Notes under the pieces: generated by a model
What the model was told of the DNA's origin: nothing
The model's database searches: none
The model's input: the letters and a program-made list of their open reading frames with translations, nothing else
In this document: positions 1 through 11,417 of the stretch, piece by piece
How the letters are laid out: every line of letters begins with the position of its first letter
How positions within the stretch are numbered: position 1 is the stretch's first letter
Translations under genes and position numbers: made by a program
From: Pelobates cultripes
Lineage: Eukaryota > Chordata > Amphibia > Anura > Pelobatidae
Assembly: GCA_933207985.1 (NCBI GenBank)
Contig: OW240921.1
Span: 114,115,492 to 114,179,491, forward strand
Direction of reading: 5' to 3'
DNA length: 64,000 nucleotides

Positions 1-179
1 GTGGGAGCAAATATCACTTATTAACAACTGATAAGAAGTCCATAGAGGAGGCTCTGAGAGATGCAGGATTTGTTATCGAGCACCTGGAAGTGAGAGAAAG
101 CAAAATGCGCAATGATACAACATATTTGGAACATATGTGTTTTATTAAGGCCTTAAAAGAGAGCAATGTACTTGTTTAA
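1..179 (+). CDS. NNMT/INMT-like methyltransferase, copy A, terminal exon (partial)
   Basis: This is the 3' end of the last exon of a class I SAM-dependent small-molecule N-methyltransferase of the NNMT/INMT/PNMT family. The window opens inside the exon: bases 1-2 finish a codon and the frame then runs 58 codons to TAA at 177-179. The encoded tail (GSKYHLLTTDKK at the start, CFIKALKESNVLV at the end) is nearly the same as the last 58 residues of copy C, with changes such as T/S, K/T and R/I, so it is a paralogue and not the same allele. In this family the segment forms the C-terminal strands of the fold, ending in the conserved CFI element. The family methylates pyridines or amines in the cytosol using S-adenosylmethionine; the substrate cannot be told from this part. 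Exons 1 and 2 lie upstream of the window. Confidence 0.85.
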   Translation, partial: GSKYHLLTTDKKSIEEALRDAGFVIEHLEVRESKMRNDTTYLEHMCFIKALKESNVLV

Positions 180-180
180 A

Positions 181-2002
181 TTGGAACTTCACCCCATCTT
201 GAAGGGAATGCATACTTAAAATGTATTTCCTCTTTTCAAAATTAATTATTTAGATAATACACTAATGAAAATGATGTCAACAAAATAAATACATAAATAA
301 ATAAGTAACCCTTTTAACATTCCTAATGCTTGCTATTGACACTTGCACAACACATTGGTATACAGACCCTATTTCAGCAGGAAGTGACTTACAAATCAGG
401 GTCTACTTATTTTTGTTCTATAGCATCTGCTCTTATCTCTATCTGGAAATGAACATGAGCTCAGATGTTGCGTGCACATACTGCATGCTGTGCAAAATAT
501 GGACAACACTAATTAAGGTTCCAACTTCCTGTGTGACAGGTCTGGTGGGCTAACTTACAGCTACAATGATGTTTTAGAAATCATTTCAGTTATAAGTCCC
601 ATTCCGATCTGAGGGTTGGTTCAGGATAATTTCTGCACTCAAAAACATTGAAATTATGCAAAGTTGTTATGATGTTAAGACTGGTCCTTTAAAATTGTTA
701 CAGCTAAATGTGGCATAAAAACCAACCCTTAAATATAAAAAATTCTGTCAAATCTTACCCAATTAAACTTTTTGTTGGGGCAGATTATTTATAGCATGTA
801 TTGATCTGACACAAGGACATACAGACAAACAGAACAGTGATAGATTCACTATGTAGTACACCAATATTTACATTGAAGTTCGCACACGGTAGTAGCTCCA
901 AAACAAAGCCACAGGTAGGTAATAAAAAAAGTGCACAATTTCTTAAAAATAGATAGAGGAAAAAATATAAAAAATATCAGCAACTAATAGCCCATCTAAT
1001 AAGATGTTACCTCCAATTTATGCACCAAAACCAGTGTGCAACTGATATGCATATTAAAATGGGTGGAAATGCAACAGGGGGAAGCAAGGAGATGCAAATG
1101 GCAACTGGAGATAGCAAAATCTACTAGAATGGGGTTGTGTGGGGGGAAACGCTGGAGAGAGTCCTAGCAAGCCTGAACACGTTTCGTTCCCGACTTGGCA
1201 CTTTCTCAGCATCCTTCATTCTCACAGTTGTAGATGAAAATTTTTTTTTTAACATGTATGTTCTTTGGAACATTTCTTTAGATTGTAAGCTTTTGAGCAG
1301 GACTGTCAGAATCTCTCATGTTGCTTGTGGAATATATACTGGTATATCAATAGATTATTTTATTACTATATTACTACTAATAATGATTTTGTTTTAATTA
1401 TTTAAATTGCAGCATAAATAACCAACACAAATAAAAATTCTATATAAAATTTTTTATTGTTTAATTTTAAATTCATTGTTTTCTTAAATTGATTTTATTT
1501 TAAACTGTTTTGTTTTATGAGAAAAACAAGTCAAGGATAGTGGAATATATGTTCATGAAATGTGTCATGTTAAGAATAAAATAGTGAATAAACAAGTGAA
1601 AGAAAAATTGCTTATTTTAGTCAGTATGTAGCTTATCAAAGACAAACAATTTGAATTAGGTTATATTGCACCCGGGATGGAAATTTATTTTAGCACCGCT
1701 GCATATAAAAAAAAAAAAAAAGCAAAATCACCAAAAAGAGACAAATAATCATCTGGTAATGAATAATATGACACAGATTTGCTAAATCAGTAGTGCTCCA
1801 CATGGTGGAGTCTATAAATATAGGGAAAATGGGCAGAATGTAACACTAGCTAAACAAATTATCACAAAGTATCCAGTGACTCTAAAGGCTTTATGTAACA
1901 GTGCTGATGAAGTCACTGGTAATTAGATTATGTAGCTACTGTTAACAGGAGGATATTAGAATTATTTTTTGTATCTCACAATGTTCTCCCCAACACTATC
2001 TT
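181..2002. other. 3' flank of copy A, paralogous to the flank of copy C
   Basis: No gene is seen here; ORFs are short and unsupported. The first ~1150 bases match the flank of copy C (28786-29655), including the run around 1260-1330 with 'gattgtaagctttt'. The match then jumps to 39148 onward, because PLE D interrupts the copy C flank at that point. It shows that the methyltransferase gene was duplicated together with several kilobases of downstream DNA. Confidence 0.7.
284..289 (+). promoter_or_regulatory. Candidate polyadenylation signal of copy A
   Basis: AATAAA lies about 105 bases after the stop codon of copy A, in an A/T-rich run with further AATAAA repeats to 303. The same arrangement follows copy C at 28897, so position and context agree between paralogues. 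Confidence 0.5.
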
Positions 2003-3162
2003 TTTTTATTATTCTTTATTTTTGTTGTGCTTGAAGTGAATAAAGGTATCGCTGGGTACATTCGATAAATTGCAATGAATGAATGAACATGTCATACCAG
2101 AATATGCATAGAGATATTTCAGCACATTTTACAGTAATTAACAAGAAATATGTGACTTGAGAACAAAAGCATTTTGGCTTTGGAGAAACATACTGTGAGC
2201 GTCAGATTATTCCCGATAGAGTAGAGGGTGTTAAAGAGGGAGCTAAAACTATGCTTAAATGGGTAGAATGAGTTCCCTAGGAGGTCCCCAGGTTGGTGGG
2301 ACAACAAGATGTGTAAGGAGGCAAGTCTCCCAGCATACACAGTGAGGAGAGGAAAGGTGAGTGGTATTATGTCTGATCTGGGATCCTCGCTCATCCCACG
2401 CCGACTTCGGGCAAAGCAAGGTCTGGTCGGACATCAAGATGGGCAGGCTTGGGACGTTCCAGCTCTGTAGAGGTTAACCATGCAATCCAGCATTAAGTCA
2501 CCTCTGGTGATTCTCAGGTGCTTTAAAAGTCCCAGCTTCGGCTCGGGGTGGTTTCCGTCTGCATGTCGCCTGCTGTCAGAGGGATGGGAGCCTCCCGCCT
2601 CACCGCCATTTTAGGGCCTTCGCCACTGTCGGGGCCACGGATGTCCACTGCGGGGGCGCAATCGGCTGTGAAGGTGAGTGCACCCGTGGCTGCATTGGGT
2701 CGGTCTGATGCATCCTGTCTTCTAGCTTCTGCAGAAATTATCAAAGATTTTGTTGAGCCTGGAGGGCAGGTCAGTCTGTTACTCGACAAAGTCAGGGTGC
2801 CGTGTGGTGTCCGCCATTCTTGAAGGGTCGCTTGCTGTCTCTGCGGACTCAGCAGCTTCACCCTCTATTTCCATTAGGTCATAGAAGCCTCCCAGGTTTG
2901 GACCGGAATCACCCCTGCTGGTTTAAAGGGCAATGAGGCGCTTGTACAGCCTCTCCCTTGGGAGGGCCATTGAGTAACTTGGCCGCCTCTCCCACCATCT
3001 CGCTCAAGGCCGCATGTTTCAGGGTTTGCCGCAAATGAGTTTCTGTCGGGTCTCCAACCTACACAGGGTACTGCAGCCTGGTCAAGATGTATATTAGTCA
3101 CTTGGTAAGTTTTAACTTAGATTTGACACGTCTCTTCATCATGTCAGTCAGGTCCTGCCCCC
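2003..3162 (-). mobile_element. Non-autonomous L1/Tx1-type retroposon
   Basis: A ~1.16-kb insertion flanked by a 17-bp direct repeat (1986-2002 and 3163-3179, starting CTCCCCAACACTATC). The uninterrupted target is visible at ~39743-39761. On the minus strand it starts with a G-rich head (GGGGGCAGGACCTGACTGAC) and ends in AATAAAGAATAATAAAAAAA, the layout of a target-primed non-LTR insertion. The head resembles that of the element at 36496-38484. An open frame at 2523-2861 (minus) encodes a piece like the N-terminus of L1 ORF1 (mentions of PKMAV and a proline-rich stretch) but no reverse transcriptase is present. I read it as a LINE derivative moved by another element's machinery. The family name is inference; the insertion itself is seen directly. 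Confidence 0.7.
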
Positions 3163-3436
3163 CTCCCCAACACTATCTTGTTAGGAAAATTACACACACA
3201 TCCTCACAGTCATATATGCATACACATTCATATACATAAACATTTATATCAGCATATACATGCATACATTCATATTCACTAGATTGTAAGCTTGTTGAAA
3301 AGAGCCCTCACCAAGCTATTCTTCTTGTAACATTTTGCATTTGTCTCACTTATTGTTTAATTACCCCCTTTTAAATGTTGTAGAGCTCTCTGGAATAACT
3401 TGGTTGTGTTAATGCCAACAGAGACAGAAACACACA

Positions 3437-3665
3437 TTGATGTGCATATGCAAAGACTCAAACTTGCAAATCTACACGTGTACACATATAGAGACTCATA
3501 TACAAACACATTCATTTAAGCATACAGGCTTCACACACACATACTTCACATACACAAACTTTGCACACACATTGAGATTCACAACCCATATACATTTACA
3601 CACAAAAAAGCACAAACTCAAACACACACATTCATATACACAATAACCTTTATATACACACACAC
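3437..3665. repeat. CA/TACA-rich low-complexity tract
   Basis: An irregular tract of ACACAT, TACACA and CACACA words with no exact period. Related tracts occur at 4702-4864, 39966-40176 and 53585-53791. The open frames in it (mostly T, H, I, Y) are products of the repeat and not genes. Confidence 0.8.
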
Positions 3666-3784
3666 TTAATTTTCATTTCATTTCATTTTTGGGGAGAGAG
3701 GGGATATTCACTTGCAGAAGTAATTATAATGTATTGTGTATTATGCATTGAGTATTTGTGTTTAATCAGCAGTTTGACATTAGC

Positions 3785-3826
3785 CTTTGTTCCATGGCCC
3801 CAGGGATGTTGGGCCATGGAACAAAG
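3785..3826. repeat. Perfect 16-bp hairpin (CTTTGTTCCATGGCCC arms)
   Basis: Arms at 3785-3800 and 3811-3826 are exact reverse complements around a 10-base loop. The same hairpin occurs at 41339-41380 and 54764-54805, where the loop differs by one base and the arms are unchanged. Confidence 0.85.
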
Positions 3827-3829
3827 CCT

Positions 3830-4440
3830 TCCAGAGCTTTGTATGTTTTTGATGCTCTGAGTCTTGGCTGCAGTTATGTGCTACAAGCATACACGCATGG
3901 GGCTGCATTTTTCAGTATAGAAATTGTTGATTCTGCTAACATAAGAGCTTTTTTTTTTTTTTACATCAATGGAGGAATTGCTATACAGTAAGCAGCTTGT
4001 ATGAGACAACCTATAGCTGTGAGTGTTGAACCCAGTGTACTCCAATGCTTACAGGATTTATCAGTAGGTGTTCACTGGTGGACTAGGTTGTTCCATCGTA
4101 AAGGGTCAAACTATTAACAAAACAGGTCAAACTATTTACAAAATGTTTGTCAATAAATACTGGGTCACTGTAGCCAAAGTCTCTAGTCATCATTATAAAA
4201 AAATAATCTAATTAAAGTTGTTATGTTGTATACAGTGATTATTCTACATCCCTAATCATGAGTGATAATATTCTTGGTAAAGTTACATTAGTATACAATA
4301 AATTATTACAATTAAAAGGGAGAGGTGAAAGGCAGGGGGGGCTGACTAGGTTTGCTAAGAGTGTCTGGTTAGGGAATAATTCATTATGTCATGCCTTCTT
4401 CAATAGCTAAACAAAAATTGTAGTCCAAGCACTTAAGGAT
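3830..4440. other. No recognised feature
   Basis: A/T-rich DNA with poly-T at 3949-3961. I find no gene, splice structure or repeat family that I can name. Confidence 0.6.
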
Positions 4441-4468
4441 CAATTCAGCATGTTTATTGGAGCAAAGT

Positions 4469-4503
4469 GCAACGTTTCGATCCCACAAGGCATCTTTCTC
4501 AAG
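4469..4503 (-). ncRNA. Degenerate hammerhead-like motif in a short element
   Basis: On the minus strand this reads CTTGAGAAAGATGCC...GGGATCGAAACGTTGC. The order matches a hammerhead core: a UUGAGAA box in place of CUGANGA, a stem II made by GAT-CC with GG-ATC, then GAAAC. It lies in a short insertion-like segment (~4390-4560). Stem I pairing is weak, so this is a relic or a lookalike. Compare the stronger cases at 15477, 30395 and 46355. Confidence 0.35.
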
Positions 4504-4701
4504 CTAACACCACAGTGAAACAGTACAAATTATATAGGGTAAACAATTTGTGCATTTAATTGGTATAAATTATCAATTACCATTACTTGTCCTGCCTTCT
4601 TGGCTGAGATGATCAGAATTGATGATCTCAGCCAATTCAATGCTTTACTATGGAAAAGTCATCACTTCTGATGATGTTGTAAAGCACTACGGAATAAGTA
4701 G

Positions 4702-4864
4702 GTGATATATAAATGCAAACATACACAGAAACACACATTGATGTACATATACACAGACTCAAACGCACAATTGAATGCATATACACATACAGAGACTACT
4801 ATACAAACAAAATCATATTCACACACATATACACACACACTCACAAAAACCACTCACAAATACA
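4702..4864. repeat. CA-rich tract, second copy
   Basis: It begins like the tract at 3430 (AAACACACATTGATGT...) and drifts into ACACAC words, so it appears to be a displaced copy of the same low-complexity segment. Confidence 0.7.
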
Positions 4865-5741
4865 GAGCAGTGAAGTCTGCTCTAACTATAATCATTCTGA
4901 ATGTGCTCTAATACAAGCAGGCATTAAGCAGTACTGCACAGGTAAGATGTTTATTAATCTTCAACAATTTAAACCTGCACACAGAGTAAGCGGCACCTGG
5001 AGTCAGAGACTTTATTCAGCTGGCAAAGGATCCAAGGACAGAAAGGGTGGCTTCATCAGAGGGGTTAAGCTTGCAAGGGGATTTACCAGCCTGGGGTCTA
5101 AACATTCATTGAAACTAGTGATGAGAATTATGGTAAAGATACATTATAATAAAACAACAAAACAACAGAGGCAGACCCATTATGAATCAGGCAGTCCACT
5201 GGGCCACCGGTTCTCTACTGCAAGCTCACTGGCCTGTGGAACCTGAAAACACTGACGACACTGGCAATCCTCATTTGCTCCCTCTACAGAAAAAACATCT
5301 TTCAGGCCTGTAGTGCGGGGAGGGTGACAAGGGTGTTAACCTTATTGAGGTTTCTGGATACAGGTGATGAAACAGCCGAAGTAAGGGGAAGGTGGGGCTA
5401 ACTGGAGGATTAGTGGATGGTGGAATGAGTTTAGTTGTAGTAGAGACACTAAAGGGGCATGACACTCCATCAAATGTCCCTTGATCTTTTTTCCAAGAGA
5501 TCCTCGTGTAGAAATCGCCCTCTGGGTGGTAGGAGACACAATGATTCTTTGTAGAGTAGGACCTGTAAGATATGTGAGATAGACCACATCCTCAACCATT
5601 CTCCACATCAAAAACTTGCTTGCATCAAAGCCCTGGTCAGGTATGGCAATTTTAACCCCTAGGTATATTTAAGGATAAACTTGTTAAGTGTTTTATTGTT
5701 TTGAAAAATTTTGCTATAGTCACAGTTTTAATAATATAGTT
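4865..5741. other. No recognised feature
   Basis: Unclassified DNA. Open frames at 4713-5246 (plus), 5271-5465 and 5342-5611 (minus) show no domain, splice context or paralogue in this window, so I do not call them. Confidence 0.5.
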
Positions 5742-6036
5742 TACACAACATAGTTACATAGCTGAAAATAGACCTGCGTCCATCAAGTTCAGCCTTCCTC
5801 ACATTTTTTTTTTGCTGTTGATCCAAAAGAAGGCAAAAAAACCCAGTTTGAAGCACAATTTTGCAACAAGTTAGGAAAAAATTCCTTCTTGACCCCAGAA
5901 CGGCAGTCAGATTTATCCTTGGATCAAGCAGTTATTACCTTACATTGAAAGATTATATCCTTGAATATTCTGTTTTAGCAAGTATGCATCTAGTAGCTGT
6001 TTGAACATCTGTATGGACTCTGATAAAACCACTTCT

Positions 6037-8709
6037 TCAGGCAGGGAATTCCACATCCTGATTGTTCTTACAGTAAAAAAAACCTTTCCTTTGCCTTAGA
6101 CGAAATCTTCTTTCTTCCAGTCTAAACGCATGGCCTCGTGTCCTATGTAAAGTCTGGTTTGTGAATAGATTTCCACACAATGATTTGTATTGGCCCCAAA
6201 TATATTTGTATAATGTTATCACATCCCCTCTCAGGCGACGTTTTTCTAAACTAAATAGGTTTAAATTTGTTAACCTTTCTTCATAGCTGATATGTTCCAT
6301 TCCTTTTATTAATTTTGTAGCCTGCCTCTGCACTTTGTCTAGTGCCATAATATCCTTCTTTAGAACAGGTGCCCAAAATTGCACAGCATATTCAATATGT
6401 GGTCTTACCAGTGATTTATAAAGAGGCAAAATGATATTCTCATCCTGTGAATTAATGCCCTTTTTCATGCATGACAATACCTTACTGGACTTGGCCACTG
6501 CCGATTAACATTGCACATTGTTGCATAGTTTGTTGTCTATAACAATTCCCAAATCCTTTTCATGTGTTGTTATCCCTAATTTGCTTCCATTAAGGGTATA
6601 CATTGCTTGTGTATTCTTTATGCATTTTTTATGCCGAAGTGCATAACTTTTGCATTTTTCAACATTAAATTTCATCTGCCATTTGAATGCCCAGTCCCCC
6701 AGTCTATCTAAATCTTGCTCACATTATATTATTTAACAAAGTTTTGTGTCATCTGCAAACACTGAAACATGACTTTCAATGCTGTCTTCAAGATCATTTA
6801 TAAACATGTTAAATAGAACAGACCCATGAGGGACACCACTTGCCACCTCTGTCCAGCTTGAAAATTTACCATTAATGACAACTCTTCGTACTCTGTTTTT
6901 AAGCCAATGTTGTACCCAAGAACAAGCATTTTCATCTAGACGATTTCCTTGAGTTTGAACACTAATCTATTGTGTGGAACTGTATCAAATGCCTTGGCAA
7001 AATCCAAATTGATCACATCCACTGCAACACCCTGATCTATACTTCTACTTATTTCTTCGTAGAACGCAATCAAGTTAGTTTGACATGACCTGTGCTTCAT
7101 AAAACCATGCTGATTTTTGCTGATAACCATGTTCTTCTCAAGGAATTCTTGAATATTATCCCTTAATAACCTTTCAAATATTTTAACAGCCACAGAAGTT
7201 AAGCTCACAGGTCTATAATTTCCAGGCAAGGATTTTGAACCCTTTTTGAATATAGGAACCACATCTGCCTTCCTCCAATCCTCCGGAACACTTCCTGAAA
7301 GAAAAGAATCTTGAAAGATTAAAAACAGAGGTTCACTTATTTCTGCACTTAGTTCCTTAAGTACACGTGGATGGATACCGTCAGGCCCTGGAGCTTTGTT
7401 TATATTAACTTTCTTTAGTTGCTGCAGCACCTTGTCTTGAGTTAACCAATTACAATAATTCTGCAAGTTTTTAGTAGCAATCATTTGCACATCGATTGCC
7501 ATGGGTTCTTCCTTAATATATACGGAGGAGAAATAGTTATTTAAAATTCCTGCCTTTTCCTGGTCTTCATTAACTAACACCCCTGTTTCAGTTTTTAGTG
7601 TACCTACACTTTCATTTTTTTTTTTTTTAGAATTTATGTACTTAAAAAATGCTTTGGGGTTGGTTTTGCTCTCTTTAGCTATCATTTTTTCATTTTGAAG
7701 TTTAGCAAATCTAATTGCCTTTTTGCACGCATTATTTGCTTCCTTATATCTTTTATAAGATGCATCTGATTTGCCCGATTTAAATGCTTTAAATGCCCTT
7801 TTCTTATTTTTAATCTCTTGTTTTACTTCTCTACTATGCCACATTGGTTTTAATTTGTTTCTTTTATATTTATTTCCCAATGGTACATACTGAGAAATGT
7901 ACCTTTCTAATATTTCTTGGAAGATGATCCATTTATCTTCAGTTCTTTTCTTTTCACTAAAGAGTTTATGCCAGTCAATATATTGTAAAGCTGCCCTTAA
8001 CTTATTGAAATTGGCCTTTTTAAAATTATATGTTTTAGTATACCCCATGTGCTTTTGTTTTTTTGAGTTTACTTCAAAGGACACTATATTGTGATCACTA
8101 TCTCCCAAGTGCTCACCTACTTGAATGTGGTCAAAAGATCAACGCTGTTTGTTAAAACTAGGTCCAGACAAGCGTCCATTCTAGTTGGTGCTTGTACAAG
8201 TTGTGACATGAAGGTGTCATTTAACAAGTTTAAAAACCTAATTCCCTTTGCTGAGCTACTAGACCCCTGTCCCATTTTATGTCCGGGTACTTGAAGTCTC
8301 CAATAATTAAAGTGTTACTCAGATTTGCAGCTTTCTCAATTTGCTCAAACAGCTGTTGTCCCTCGTCAATATTAACATTGGGTGGTTTATAACATATCCC
8401 AACCAATATTTGGTTTCCCTTCTTTTTCCCCAAGCAGATATTTACACATAAAGCTTCAACATTTTCCTCATCGCATTCCATTTGCTTATGATTTGGCTTT
8501 AACTCATAGTTGACATACAAACATATCCCACCACCCTTCTTGTTTTTCCTATCCTTCCTGAATAACATGTACCCATTTAAGTTAACTGCCCAGTCATGTG
8601 TCTCATCCCACCATGTTTCAGTTATGCCTATTATATCATATTGTTTAGTGTATGCTAATGCCTCTAGTTCCCCCATTTTGTTATTTAGGCTCCTTGCATT
8701 AGTAAGCAT
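6037..8709 (-). pseudogene. CR1 ORF2: AP endonuclease plus reverse transcriptase (broken)
   Basis: ORF2 of a CR1 LINE encodes the nickase and reverse transcriptase that copy the element at its target. The endonuclease part reads MLTNARSLNNK, then GITETWWDETHDW with the catalytic Glu, KKGGGICLYV, and GDFKYPDIKW, where the family normally has GDFN, so the catalytic Asn is Lys. After two frameshifts the LGDSDHNIV box (catalytic Asp-His) follows at 8108. The reverse transcriptase shows KAPGPDGIHPRVLK, FKKGSKSLPGNYRPVSL, NLDFAKAFDTVPH (motif A) and, past another frameshift at 6936, FADDTKL (motif C, FADD at 6748-6759). The C-terminal region (6498-6037) reads YKSLVRPHIEYAVQFW. The Met at 8709 lies in the hAT target duplication and is not the true start; the frame continued upstream before the insertion. 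Confidence 0.88.
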
Positions 8710-10188
8710 TAGTGATGTCGCGAACCCGAAATTTTCGGTTCGCGAACGGCGAACACGAACTTCCGCAAATGTTCGCGAACCGGCGAACCGGGCGAACCGC
8801 CATTGACTTCAATGGGCAGGCGAATTTTAAAACACACAGGGACTCTTTCTGGCCACAATAGTGATGGAAAAGTTGCTTCAAGGGGACTAACACCTGGACT
8901 GTGGCATGCCGGAGGGGGATCCATGGCAAAACTCCCATGGAAAATTACACAGTTGATACAGAGTCTGGTTTTAATCCATAAAGGGCAGAAATCACCTAAC
9001 ATTCCTAAATCACAATCAATATGGATTGACACCCGACATATGACATATTGACACCTTGACATATGGATTGACACCTGTCCTCAGAGCCCCTGATGCACAC
9101 GGACACAGAGCAGAATAGAGACTGGTCCCCCTACATAGGGTCACTTGGCAGATATGGATTTACACCTGTCCTAAGGATCCCTGATACACACTGACACAGA
9201 GCAGAATAGGGACTGTTCCCCCTGCATAGGGTCACTTGGCAGATATGGATTGACACCTGTCCTCAGAGCCCCTGATACACACTGACACAGAGAAGAATAG
9301 GGACTGGTCCCCCTACATAGGGTCACTTGGCAGATATGGATTGACACCTTGTTACAAACTGCTATTTGTAACGGGCCCTTTAAATGGCAAATTGCCCTGC
9401 TTCCCTGGGTTGTGGAGAAGCCTACTTGCCAGCCTCCTCCCACATGACTATGGCCCCTGGGAGATTGTGAAAATGTATGCACTTTTATTTGGTGTGTATG
9501 GCCCTTNNNNNNNNNNNNNNNNNNNNNNNNNNNNNNNNNNNNNNNNNNNNNNNNNNNNNNNNNNNNNNNNNNNNNNNNNNNNNNNNNNNNNNNNNNNNNN
9601 NNNNNNTTGTGACACCAGATCTAATTAGTGGCACTGGTCAGCGTATCCACTGTTAGCGTAACACACCCGCTTTAAGGACACTGACTGCTATTCAATCTAT
9701 AACAGTGAAAAAAGTTTTTTGTTTTTAAATCCAAGCTATTGTGACACCAGATGTAATTGGTGGCACTGACTGGGGAAATGGGCACTGTGGGCCTGACACA
9801 GAAGCTGGCAGCAGTGGCAGACAACTAAGTGCATTTACATTAGATAGAAAAAAAAAATCCAAAAAAAGCATACCCTTATCCCTAACCTAGCTATGCTTTT
9901 CCCTATCTTATGAACAGCAGCTACACTTTCCCTCCTCTTACTAAGCATGCAGCTTGAGAATGAATCTAAAATGGATGCTGTCCAGTAGGTGGGAGGGTCT
10001 GCTAGGGAGGGTGTGCTGCTAATTGGCTGGAATGTGTCTGCTGACTGTGAGGTACAGGGTCAAAGTTTACTCAATGATGACGAATAGGGGGCGGGTCGAA
10101 CCGCGCATATGTTCGCTCGCCATGGCGAACGCGAACATGCTATGTTCGCCAGGAACCGTTCGCCAGCGAACCGTTCGGTACATCACTA
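8710..10188. mobile_element. hAT element 1 (GCGAAC-rich ends), inserted in CR1 ORF2
   Basis: The ends are TAGTGATGTCGCGAACCC and ...GTTCGGTACATCACTA, inverted repeats of hAT type. The target duplication is exactly 8 bp, GTAAGCAT, at 8702-8709 and 10189-10196. Both outer ~100 bases are dense in TTCGCGAACGG-like words. The left interior has ~90-bp tandem units (TGGATTGACACCTGTCC...) at 9062-9350; the right interior has units with CACCAGATGTAATTGG. No transposase is visible, so the copy is non-autonomous. A 100-N gap (9507-9606) lies inside; the matching target duplication on both sides supports the join of these two contigs. Confidence 0.88.
9507..9606. other. Assembly gap (100 N)
   Basis: A run of exactly 100 N inside hAT element 1. 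The flanking target duplications agree, so the contigs on both sides are probably true neighbours, but the real gap length is unknown. Confidence 0.99.
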
Positions 10189-10367
10189 GTAAGCATACAT
10201 TTAATATCATGCGTCACTTGTATATTTTTTGAATGATCAACAATATATAACTTCTCTGTTCTGAGCTTGCCCCTCCCTCCGTCTCCACCCCCTTATACTG
10301 TGCTAAAGCCCATCTCCTTTCTGTCCTCTCTCCATTTTGTAGATTGCTATGACCCTCCCCCCTACTA

Positions 10368-10799
10368 CTAGTTTAAAATCTCCTCCAACCTTCTAGCCAT
10401 CCTATCTCCCAGCACTGCAGACCCTCTCCTGTTTAGGTGCAATCCATCACTACTATAAAGGTTGTACCCAATCGCAAAGTCGGCCCAGTGCTCTAAAAAC
10501 CCCAAACCCTCCTTCCTGCATCAAGACTTAAGCCACGCATTGACCTCTCTAATCTCCCGCTGCCTTTCCACTGTAGCGCGTGGCACAGGTAATATCTCAG
10601 AGAATACCACCTTGGAGGTCCTTTTCTTAAGTGTGCTACCTAATTCCCTGAAATCATTCTTTAGGACGTTCCATCTTCCTCTTACTTTGTCAATGGTACC
10701 AACATGGACCATGACCGCTGGGTCATCCCCAGCCCCTCCCAATACTCCATCCACTCTGTCAGCAACATGCACTGTTAGGGAGAAGCATCTGGGGGTCAC
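10368..10799 (-). pseudogene. CR1 ORF1 C-terminal part, SGNH/esterase-like (one nonsense codon)
   Basis: CR1 ORF1 proteins often carry a GDSL/SGNH esterase-like domain of unclear role in retrotransposition. The minus-strand frame reads DDPAVMVHVGTIDKVRG, then VVFSEILPVPR, REIREVNAWLKS, a TGA stop at 10521-10523 where the family usually has Trp, and continues in the same frame with LYSSDGLHLNRRG to a stop at 10368-10370. The DGLHLN box corresponds to the catalytic Asp-His block of SGNH hydrolases. The N-terminal half is missing because the LINE is 5'-truncated near 10803. A near-identical copy lies at 23857-24288. Confidence 0.75.
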
Positions 10800-11195
10800 C
10801 AGGGTGGGGTAAAACCATTTTAAAGTGGGTTATGCTGATTGCATTTTTCCAAAGATTTTTCCTAAGATTTCGATTTTTAGAAGTTTTATTTTTCCACCGA
10901 TTGGACGCAGCACTGAATGGGTTAAAATATACTTGTCCTTGTTGACCTTTGTGTGCATGCATACCTTTGAACTTAATGCCTGAGTTAATTTAGAGTGGCT
11001 TTAGATTTGCATGAAATGTATTAAACAATAGGACAATAAGGCAATATGGAAATAAGTTGCAAGTTTTACCAAAGGTTCCACAGTCTGTGTGAAAAGTAAT
11101 TATTTCTCACGTCTGCTAGAATTTACAGGACCAGAGAGTTCTCTTGTTATCACAGGTTTCATCAAAATTTGCTTCCAACAAAATGAGCCCTCTAG

Positions 11196-11310
11196 TGCAG
11201 GGGTAGGCAACCCCAGATGCTGTGGACTACACTTACTATAATGCTGGCAAAGCATTAGGAGAGATGTAGTCCACAACATCTGGAGTGACGAAGGTTGCCG
11301 ACCCCCGCTT
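11196..11310. mobile_element. Short palindromic MITE (CAGGGGTAGGCAACC family)
   Basis: About 115 bases that fold back on themselves: CAGGGGTAGGCAACCCCAGA at the left and GGTTGCCGACCCCCG at the right, with inner arms TGTGGACTAC and GTAGTCCACA. It resembles small hAT-type MITEs common in frogs. I could not find a clean 8-bp target duplication. A second copy is at 24685-24799 and a diverged relative at 47750-47866. Confidence 0.65.
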
Positions 11311-11417
11311 GGGTATACTTTTTTGACTTTGCTTATTTGTTAATTGTTATTTTCTTTATTTGCAGAGCTAGAGAGAGATACACTTCTTGACATTCTGCTG
11401 TGACTTGAAAATCAAGG

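Larger units (their letters stand above)
5742..10803 (-). mobile_element. CR1-clade LINE, 5'-truncated, split by a hAT insertion
   Basis: Reading on the minus strand: the end of ORF1 (10799-10368), a short spacer, a hAT element in the way (8710-10188), then endonuclease (8709 to ~8060), reverse transcriptase (~8000-6500) and the C-terminal region, ending near 5742 in ...CTATGTAACTATG. Protein similarity to CR1 is clear by eye in each domain. The 5' end near 10803 cuts into ORF1, the usual 5' truncation. It is inactive: frameshifts near 8230, 8125 and 6936 and several stops. The 10190-10803 part is copied again at 23679-24292. Confidence 0.85.
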
